Source: Lysobacteraceae bacterium
Lineage (GTDB): Bacteria > Pseudomonadota > Gammaproteobacteria > Xanthomonadales > Xanthomonadaceae
DNA: 8,144 nt
Reading direction: 5' to 3'
Assembly (NCBI GenBank): GCA_004173415.1
Contig: SEHC01000074.1
Coordinates: 1-8,144 of the forward strand
Shown here: one piece after another, positions 1 through 5,497 of the stretch
Layout: each line of letters opens with the position of its first letter
Numbering within the stretch: position 1 is the first letter of the stretch
The notes under the pieces: generated by a model
What the model saw: the letters and a program-made list of their open reading frames with translations, nothing else
Database searches by the model: none
Told to the model about the DNA's origin: nothing
Made by a program: the position numbers and the translations under genes

Positions 1-1527
1 GCGATCCAGCACGACCCGGGCCATGCCCTGGCCTGGCAGAAGCTCGGCGCGCTGCTGGCCCTGCTCAAGCGCGGCCATGAGGCGCTGCACTGTTATCGCG
101 AAGCGCTGCGGCTGGATCCATCGGACCTGAAGACCCTGGGCGATGCCTTGTTCCTGCGCCGGCACCTGGCCGACTGGGACCCCGGTCAGGGACCACAGCC
201 GGCGCAACTGCTGTCCGGTTTCGCCACCGCCACGCGCAGCGACTTCCCGCCGATGCTGCTGCTGGCCATGGCCGAAGCCGATGCGCCGGCGCAGTTGCGG
301 GCCGCGGCCAAGTTCGCCCGTTCGCAATGGGCGCCGGCGCTGGCCCGGCCGCCGCTGGCCACGCGGCCCCAGGACCCGGCCGGCCGTCGCCTGCGCGTCG
401 GTTACCTGTCCTCGGATTTCCGCGACCACGCGGTGTCCTACCTGACCGTGGAGACCATCGCCGCGCATGATCGCGCTACGGTCGAGGTGTTCCTGTACGC
501 GCACGGGCCGCCGCGCAACGATGCGTGGCGACGGTCGGCGGTGGAAGCGGCCGACCACTTCGTCGAACTGGGTGCGCTTGACGACCACGCCGCCGCCCGG
601 CGCATCTTCGACGATGGCATCGACGTGCTGGTCGACCTCAACGGTTACACCCAGGAGGGCAGGCCGGGGATCCTCGCCCTGCGCCCGGCGGCGGTCATCG
701 CCACCTGGCTGGGTTACGTGGGGACCCTGGGCGAACCGCGCCTGGCCGACTTCGTGATCAGCGATGCGGTCGCCACGCCGCCGGAACTGGAAGCCTGCTT
801 CAGCGAATCGCTGGCCCTGATGCCGCACTGCTTCCAGGCCAATTCCCGGCTCTCGGCGGCTGCGCCGCCGCCCTCGCGCGCCAGCCAGGGACTGCCCGAC
901 CAGGGGGTGGTGTTCTGCAGCTTCAACCAGACCTTCAAGCTGCACCCGGCGCTGTGGGACGACTGGTGCGAGATCCTGCGCGGCGTGCCTGGCGGCGTGC
1001 TGTGGCTGGCGCCGCCACGCGATCCGGCGGCGATCGACAACCTGCGCACCGAAGCGCAGCGCCGCGGCGTGGCCCCGGAACGGCTGGTGTTCGCCGACCA
1101 GCAGCCGCGCGAACAGCACCTGGCCCGGCTGGCCCTGGCCGACATCGCCCTGGATACCTGGCCCTACAACTCCGGCACCACCGCCAGCGACGCCCTGCGC
1201 ATGGGCGTGCCGCTGCTGGCCTTCCCCGGCGATACCTTCGTCGGCCGCATGGCCGCCAGCCTGCTCGGCGCGGCCGGCATGCCCGAATGCATCGGCCGCG
1301 ATCGCAGCCAGTGCGTGGCCCATGCCATCGCCCTCGGCAACCAGCCCGCATCGCGCGAGCAACTGCGCCGGCAACTTCACGAGCGCCTGCCGGCCTCGCC
1401 GCTGTTCCGGCCGGACCTGTTCGCCCGCGACCTGGAGCGCCTGCTGGCGGCCATGCATGCGCGCAAGCGCAGCGGCGGGCCGGGCACGGTGCAGGTCGCG
1501 GCGGATGGCCGCAGCACACCGCCGTAG
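1..1527 (+). CDS. TPR/SPINDLY-type O-glycosyltransferase (GT41 family), 5' end outside window
   Basis: The reading frame is open from the first base to the TAG at 1525-1527, giving 508 residues with the N-terminus missing. Residues about 5-40 form one clear tetratricopeptide repeat (DPGHALAW...ALRLDP), the tail of a TPR array. An intervening helical region follows, then from about residue 130 the GT41 catalytic domain: RVGYLSSDFRDH (132-143), DLNGYT (212-217), a GILALRP/WLGYVGT segment, FNQTFKLHP (308-316), LWLAPP, and LDTWPYNSGTTASDAL (384-399). H143 and K313 line up with the conserved active-site His and Lys of human OGT (H498, K842). Enzymes of this family transfer a sugar from a nucleotide sugar to Ser/Thr, usually in the cytoplasm. 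Donor and target cannot be read from the sequence: OGT homologues use UDP-GlcNAc, plant SPINDLY uses GDP-fucose. The family call is firm; the substrate is open. Confidence 0.93.
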   Translation, partial: AIQHDPGHALAWQKLGALLALLKRGHEALHCYREALRLDPSDLKTLGDALFLRRHLADWDPGQGPQPAQLLSGFATATRSDFPPMLLLAMAEADAPAQLRAAAKFARSQWAPALARPPLATRPQDPAGRRLRVGYLSSDFRDHAVSYLTVETIAAHDRATVEVFLYAHGPPRNDAWRRSAVEAADHFVELGALDDHAAARRIFDDGIDVLVDLNGYTQEGRPGILALRPAAVIATWLGYVGTLGEPRLADFVISDAVATPPELEACFSESLALMPHCFQANSRLSAAAPPPSRASQGLPDQGVVFCSFNQTFKLHPALWDDWCEILRGVPGGVLWLAPPRDPAAIDNLRTEAQRRGVAPERLVFADQQPREQHLARLALADIALDTWPYNSGTTASDALRMGVPLLAFPGDTFVGRMAASLLGAAGMPECIGRDRSQCVAHAIALGNQPASREQLRRQLHERLPASPLFRPDLFARDLERLLAAMHARKRSGGPGTVQVAADGRSTPP

Positions 1528-1529
1528 CC

Positions 1530-1544
1530 CGCGCACCATGCGCG
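1530..1544 (+). other. Short inverted repeat just after the glycosyltransferase stop
   Basis: CGCGCA at 1530-1535 is complementary to TGCGCG at 1539-1544 with a 3-base loop, beginning 3 bases after the TAG. No T-run follows, so it is not a standard intrinsic terminator. In DNA this GC-rich, a 6-bp stem can occur by chance. Confidence 0.3.
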
Positions 1545-1551
1545 CCGCGCC

Positions 1552-1580
1552 GCCACTGCGGCCAGGCTGGCGCCAGTGGC
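1552..1580 (+). other. Nested hairpin in the glycosyltransferase-amgK gap
   Basis: GCCACTG (1552-1558) pairs perfectly with CAGTGGC (1574-1580). Inside it, GCCA (1561-1564) pairs with TGGC (1568-1571) around a GGC loop, leaving a symmetric 2x2 internal loop. The structure ends 46 bases before the amgK start. No U-tract follows. It could be an attenuating or RNA-stabilising element, or chance in GC-rich DNA. Confidence 0.35.
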
Positions 1581-1626
1581 CACCGAACGTCCAGAATGCA
1601 GGCCGATTTCCTGACGGTGGCACGCC

Positions 1627-2646
1627 TTGAGCCTGGTCCAATCCCCGCACGATCCGCGTGGCGCCGCGCGCCTGGCCTGGGCCCGTGCCGCCAGCGGCCG
1701 GCCTGGCCTGCAATTGCAGCGCGCGTCCAGCGACGCCGGTTTCCGCAGCTACTGGCGCGGCGCGGTGGCGGGCGAGCAGGGCACCTGCATCGTCATGGAT
1801 TCGCCGACCGAACTGGAAGACGTGCGGCCCTGGCTGCACCTGCAGGAGGTGCTGCGCGCCGGGGGCGTGCGCGTCCCGCAAGTGCGGGCGCAGGATCCGG
1901 GCGCCGGCTTCCTGCTGCTGGAAGACCTTGGCTCAGTTACCTTCCTGGACCTGATCGATGCCGGCAACGCCGATGCGCTGTTCGACCAGGCCTTGACCCA
2001 GCTGCTGGGGCTGCAGGCGATCGCCCCACCGCCGGCGTTGCCAGCCTACGACTGCGCGCTGCTGGAGGCCGAACTGGAGCTGTTCGACCAGTGGCTGCTG
2101 CAACGGCACCTTGGCCTGGTCCTGTCGGCGGCGGAAGCGGCTGCCCTTCGCGCGTTGCGGCAGCGACTGGTGGACGCCGCCCTGGCCCAGCCGCAGTTGC
2201 TGGTCCATCGCGACTTCATGCCGCGCAACCTGATGCCGGTCGACGGCGGCGCGGTGGTCCTGGATTTCCAGGACGCGGTCCGCGGTCCGCTGGCCTACGA
2301 CGTGCTGAGCCTGTTCAAGGATGCCTTCCTCAGCTGGCCGGAAGCGCGGGTCCAGGCATGGCTGGACCATTACCGGGCCCGCGCGCTGGAGCAGGGCCTG
2401 CCGGTACCGGACCCGGAAGCCTTCCGCCGCGACGTGGACTGGATCGGCGTCCATCGGCACATGAAGGTGCTGGGCATCTTCGCCCGCCTGCATCACCGCG
2501 ACCACAAGCCCCGCTACCTGGCCGATGCGCCGCGCTTCCTCGGTTACCTGCGCCAGGTCCTGCCGCGCTATCCGGAACTCGCTGCGCTTTCGGAGCTGCT
2601 GGAGTCGCGGCTCGCTCCCGCACTGGCTGCGCGTCCGCCCGATTGA
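1627..2646 (+). CDS. amgK: AmgK-type N-acetylmuramate/N-acetylglucosamine anomeric kinase
   Basis: 339 residues, the usual AmgK length, with the aminoglycoside-phosphotransferase (APH) kinase fold. The N-terminal lobe has SSDAGFRSYWR (34-44), corresponding to the family's nucleotide-loop motif, and LLEDLG ending at residue 102. The catalytic loop is HRDFMPRNLM (194-203) with D196 as expected base and N201 as metal ligand. LDFQDA (212-217) carries the second metal Asp, D213. The C-terminal signature MKVLGIFARLHHRD (279-292) is characteristic of AmgK rather than antibiotic kinases. AmgK phosphorylates C1 of MurNAc or GlcNAc in the cytoplasm, and MurU then makes UDP-MurNAc in the recycling route that bypasses de novo synthesis. 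The TTG start is chosen because an in-frame TGA lies at 1612-1614 and the first in-frame ATG (1796) would delete the nucleotide loop. The ribosome site is weak (GGTGG about 1616-1620). murU is not the next gene, which is atypical. A paralogue with another sugar substrate is possible. Confidence 0.87.
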   Translation: MSLVQSPHDPRGAARLAWARAASGRPGLQLQRASSDAGFRSYWRGAVAGEQGTCIVMDSPTELEDVRPWLHLQEVLRAGGVRVPQVRAQDPGAGFLLLEDLGSVTFLDLIDAGNADALFDQALTQLLGLQAIAPPPALPAYDCALLEAELELFDQWLLQRHLGLVLSAAEAAALRALRQRLVDAALAQPQLLVHRDFMPRNLMPVDGGAVVLDFQDAVRGPLAYDVLSLFKDAFLSWPEARVQAWLDHYRARALEQGLPVPDPEAFRRDVDWIGVHRHMKVLGIFARLHHRDHKPRYLADAPRFLGYLRQVLPRYPELAALSELLESRLAPALAARPPD

Positions 2647-2658
2647 GTCGTCGAGGGA

Positions 2659-2679
2659 GTGGGACCTGGCGGTCCCCAC
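2659..2679 (+). terminator. Possible terminator-like hairpin after amgK (no U-tract)
   Basis: GTGGGACC (2659-2666), loop TGGC (2667-2670), and GGTCCCCAC (2671-2679) form an 8-bp stem with one bulged C, starting 12 bases after the amgK stop. The following bases (GCCGCCGG...) contain no T-run, so Rho-independent termination is doubtful. It could instead protect the 3' end or be incidental. Confidence 0.35.
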
Positions 2680-2776
2680 GCCGCCGGTCGCCCGCTCCTG
2701 CCCTGCGCCCGGCGCCTGTGCTGTTCATCACGCCTGGCGCAGCCGGCTTGCGCTAGAACAGGGCCAGTTTCCGGCC

Positions 2777-2781
2777 GGGAG
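2777..2781 (+). promoter_or_regulatory. Shine-Dalgarno site for the aldose dehydrogenase
   Basis: GGGAG lies 6 bases upstream of the GTG at 2788. It decides the start in favour of this GTG over the in-frame ATG at 2659, because a lipoprotein signal peptide begins directly here. Confidence 0.65.
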
Positions 2782-2787
2782 ATCGTC

Positions 2788-4074
2788 GTGCGCCATTCCG
2801 CCCAGCTTCTGAGCCTGATCTGCGGGGTCGTGTTGCTGGCCGCCTGCGGCCCGTCCGGCTGCGGCCGTGAACGGGATCCTGCGGAATCCCGGCTTGTCGC
2901 GGACGCCCCGCTGCGTTCGCGCGCAATTGCCGGCGCGGGCGCGGTGGCGGCTCCGCCAACGCCTGTCCAAGTCGAGCCGGCCGCGGCCACCCGCTTCACC
3001 GGCGGACCCGCTCCAGTGCGGCGCGTGCCCAACCCTCCGTTCACCAGTACCGAGGTGGCTCGCCTCGTCGAACCCTGGGCGATGAGCTTCCTGCCCGACG
3101 GTCGCCTGCTGGTCACCGAAAAGCAGGGCCGCCTCAGGCTGGTCGACGTCCGCACCGGTCAGGTCGGGACGATCAGCGGCGTGCCGACGGTCGCCTACGG
3201 CGGACAGGGCGGCCTCGGTGACGTGGTCCTGCATCCGCAGTTCGCGAGCAACCGGCAGGTCTACCTCAGCTATGCCGAAACCGGCAGCGGTGGTCGCGGC
3301 GCGGTGGTTGCACGGGCCACGCTCAACCTGGTCGCCGGCAGCAACGACGGCAGCCTGGCGGGCCTGCAGGTGATCTGGCGCCAGGTGCCCAAGGTCGGCG
3401 GCGAAGGCCACTACAGCCACCGCATCGCCTTCGACCGCGAGGGCAAGCTGTTCATCAGTTCCGGCGACCGACAGCAGTTCACCCCGGCTCAGGACATGGC
3501 CAGCAACCTGGGCAAGATCCTGCGGCTCAACGACGACGGTTCGATCCCGGCCGACAATCCGTTCCAGGCCCAGGGCGGCGTCGCCGCGCAGGTCTGGACG
3601 CTGGGCCATCGCAACGTGCTGGGACTGGCGTTCAATGCCCAGGGCCAGCTCTGGGAGCACGAGATGGGGCCGGCCGGCGGCGACGAGCTCAACCTGATCG
3701 AACGCGGCACCAACTACGGCTGGCCGGTGGTGTCCAACGGCGACAACTACGACGGCAGCGTGATTCCCGACCACTCCACCCGGCCCGAATTCAATGCCCC
3801 GGAAGCCTGGTGGACGCCGGTGATCGCGCCGGCCGGACTGGTCATCTACAGCGGCGGCATGTTCCCGTATTTCCAGGGCGACGGATTCATCGGCGGGCTG
3901 GCCTCGCAGGCCCTGATCCGGATCGAGTTCGACGGCCCGCAGGGCCGCGAGGCCGCGCGCTACCCGATGGGGCAGCGGATCCGCGAGGTGGAACAGGGAC
4001 CCGATGGCGCCCTCTGGCTGCTGGAGGATGGCGCCAACGCGCGGCTGCTGAAGCTGACCCCGCGCTTCGGGTGA
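2788..4074 (+). CDS. PQQ-dependent aldose sugar dehydrogenase (YliI-like), predicted lipoprotein
   Basis: 428 residues from GTG. The N-terminus is a lipoprotein signal: MRHSAQ, a hydrophobic stretch, then L17-A18-A19-C20, a lipobox for signal peptidase II. Residue +2 is Gly, not Asp, so outer-membrane sorting is expected. An Ala/Pro-rich linker (about 21-90) precedes a six-bladed beta-propeller of the glucose/sorbosone dehydrogenase family: PWAM (96-99), GQGGLGDVVLHPQF, GGEGHYSHR (204-212), GHRN (273-276), HEMGPAGGDELNL (291-303), NYGWP (309-313), then a QGPDGALWLL blade near the end. The His in GHYSHR (H208) fits the catalytic base of soluble glucose dehydrogenases. Such enzymes oxidise aldoses at C1 to lactones in the periplasm using PQQ and calcium, passing electrons to the respiratory chain. 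The sugar specificity is unknown. The upstream in-frame ATG (2659) would add an Arg/Pro-rich non-signal stretch and is disfavoured. The gene converges with cca. Confidence 0.9.
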   Translation: MRHSAQLLSLICGVVLLAACGPSGCGRERDPAESRLVADAPLRSRAIAGAGAVAAPPTPVQVEPAAATRFTGGPAPVRRVPNPPFTSTEVARLVEPWAMSFLPDGRLLVTEKQGRLRLVDVRTGQVGTISGVPTVAYGGQGGLGDVVLHPQFASNRQVYLSYAETGSGGRGAVVARATLNLVAGSNDGSLAGLQVIWRQVPKVGGEGHYSHRIAFDREGKLFISSGDRQQFTPAQDMASNLGKILRLNDDGSIPADNPFQAQGGVAAQVWTLGHRNVLGLAFNAQGQLWEHEMGPAGGDELNLIERGTNYGWPVVSNGDNYDGSVIPDHSTRPEFNAPEAWWTPVIAPAGLVIYSGGMFPYFQGDGFIGGLASQALIRIEFDGPQGREAARYPMGQRIREVEQGPDGALWLLEDGANARLLKLTPRFG

Positions 4075-4081
4075 GCATCCG

Positions 4082-4114
4082 GACCGGCCACCGCTTCCAT
4101 GTCCGGTCAGCGGT
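4082..4114 (+). other. Two interleaved inverted repeats in the convergent gap
   Basis: GACCGG (4082-4087) pairs with CCGGTC (4103-4108), and ACCGCT (4090-4095) pairs with AGCGGT (4109-4114). The two stems interlock, so the RNA could fold as an H-type pseudoknot or switch between stems. This is the only evident structure in the 97-bp gap between the dehydrogenase and cca, where terminators for both strands would be expected. No T-runs are present on either strand. Confidence 0.3.
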
Positions 4115-4171
4115 AGTCGAAGCTGGTGCAGGACCCCGGCCGGAGGCTTGCCGCGCAATCCCAGGCTCATC

Positions 4172-5416
4172 TCAGCCGCTGATGGCTTTCCTGGCCCGGC
4201 CGATCGCGGCGATCCGCGCTTCCCGCAACGCCGCTCCGATCTGCGGACCGCTCAGGGCCACGCCACCGGGTTCGGTCGCCAGGTCGCGGGCGTTGACCGC
4301 CAGCGCCGCCGCATGCAGCCGCAGCAGCTCACGGCCCTGCGGATAGTCATCCTGTTCCCGGCCCATCCGGCCGCGCTTGTCCGCTTCGCAGACCAGGGCC
4401 AGCGGGGCGATTCGCGCGGGCTTGCGGAACCCGTCGCAGCGCGCCAGCAGGTCGTGCACGGTGGCATCGCGCAGTTCCGCCAGTCGGTGCACGTTGAGGT
4501 GTTCGCGACAGGCCATCAGCGCCAGTTCGCGATGCTCGGCCGGAACCTTCAGGCGTGCGCACAACGCGCGCAGCGGGGCCAGGCCGGCGTGTTCGTGGCC
4601 GATGTGCGCGGGCAGCACCGTGGCCGCGGTCAGGGCCTTGCCCAGGTCGTGGGTCAGCGCGGCGAAACCGACCACGTCGTCGCCAGGCGCCAGCCGCGCG
4701 GCCAGGTCGCTGACCAGCTCCTGGTGCGCGCCGGTGTCGATTTCCGGATGGAACTCGGCGCGTTGCGGCACCCCGTACAGCGCGTCCACTTCCGGCAGCA
4801 CCTGGGCCAGCGCACCGCATTCGCGCAGGGTGCGCAGGAACGCGGCCGGCGCCTGGTAACGCAAGGCGCGCGACAGCTCCTGCCAGACGCGCTCGGGCAC
4901 CAGCTCGGCCAGTTCGCCGGCCGCCACCATCCCGCGCATGAGTTGCAGGGTTTGCGGGGCGACGCTGAAGCCGAGGCCGGCGAAGCGGGCCATGAACCGC
5001 GCCGCGCGCAACACCCGCAGGGGATCTTCGGCGAAGGCCGGTCCGGCATGCCGCAGGACCCGCGCCTGCAGGTCGGCCACGCCGCCGAGCGGATCGAAAA
5101 GGCGGCCGTCCGGATCCTCGGCGATCGCGTTGATGGTGAAGTCGCGGCGCGCCAGGTCTTCCTCCAGGGTCACCGCGGGGTCGGCGTCGACCACGAAGCC
5201 GCGATAACCGCGCCCGCTCTTGCGCTCGGTGCGGGCCAGCGCGTATTCCTCGGCGCTGGCCGGGTGCAGGAACACCGGGAAATCGCGCCCGACCGGCTTG
5301 AAGCCCTGGGCCAGCATCTGTTCGGGGGTGGCGCCGACCACGACGTGGTCGCGGTCGCCGGGGGCCAGGCCCAGCAACCGGTCGCGTACCGCGCCACCGA
5401 CCAGATACGTTTTCAT
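4172..5416 (-). CDS. cca: CCA tRNA nucleotidyltransferase (multifunctional, with HD domain)
   Basis: 414 residues, close to the 412 of E. coli Cca, and recognisably similar along its full length. The enzyme adds or repairs the 3'-CCA end of tRNAs using CTP and ATP, without a nucleic-acid template. The head holds YLVGGAVRDRLLG (4-16) and the metal-binding pair D21/D23 (GDRDHVVVG). EEYALARTERKSGRGY (56-71), RRDFTINA (90-97) and EDPLRVLRAARFMARF (130-145) are the class II nucleotidyltransferase core motifs. The C-terminal HD domain has HPEIDTG (223-229) and the metal pair H256-D257 in THDLGK, which in E. coli gives 2',3'-cyclic phosphodiesterase, 2'-nucleotidase and phosphatase activity. The ATG start matches the E. 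coli N-terminus. The nearest AGGG lies about 12 bases upstream of the ATG, rather far for a ribosome site. It lies 81 bp downstream of slt on the same strand, probably co-transcribed. Confidence 0.97.
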   Translation of the reverse strand: MKTYLVGGAVRDRLLGLAPGDRDHVVVGATPEQMLAQGFKPVGRDFPVFLHPASAEEYALARTERKSGRGYRGFVVDADPAVTLEEDLARRDFTINAIAEDPDGRLFDPLGGVADLQARVLRHAGPAFAEDPLRVLRAARFMARFAGLGFSVAPQTLQLMRGMVAAGELAELVPERVWQELSRALRYQAPAAFLRTLRECGALAQVLPEVDALYGVPQRAEFHPEIDTGAHQELVSDLAARLAPGDDVVGFAALTHDLGKALTAATVLPAHIGHEHAGLAPLRALCARLKVPAEHRELALMACREHLNVHRLAELRDATVHDLLARCDGFRKPARIAPLALVCEADKRGRMGREQDDYPQGRELLRLHAAALAVNARDLATEPGGVALSGPQIGAALREARIAAIGRARKAISG

Positions 5417-5479
5417 GCGCGGATGATGCCCTGTTTCAATCCGGCATCCCCAACCCGTGCATCCAACGGCGCATCCGCT

Positions 5480-5493
5480 GCCGGCGCGCCGGC
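5480..5493. repeat. 14-bp perfect palindrome in the slt-cca gap
   Basis: GCCGGCGCGCCGGC is its own reverse complement. On the - strand it starts 4 bases after the slt stop, and it lies 63 bases before the cca start. As RNA it can form a 5-bp stem with a CGCG loop, with no U-tract after it. It may mark the 3' end of slt or be a GC-rich coincidence. Confidence 0.4.
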
Positions 5494-5497
5494 CCGA

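Noticed and set aside
2735..2751. Sigma-54-like promoter (TGGCGC...TTGC) before the dehydrogenase
   Set aside because: The GG and GC elements are separated by 12 bases instead of the strict 10, so the match does not hold.
954..2756. A 600-codon + strand frame across the glycosyltransferase and amgK
   Set aside because: It is an Arg/Ala/Pro/Gly-rich out-of-frame reading that crosses two real genes and their gap, a typical artefact of high-GC DNA.
2659..2787. Upstream ATG start (2659) for the aldose dehydrogenase
   Set aside because: The extra 43 residues are Arg/Pro/Cys-rich and would bury the lipoprotein signal peptide. GTG 2788 has a well-spaced GGGAG and starts the signal directly.
2728..4170. 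A 480-codon open frame on the - strand opposite the dehydrogenase
   Set aside because: It is the antisense shadow of a gene with clear PQQ dehydrogenase motifs and shows no recognisable family features of its own.
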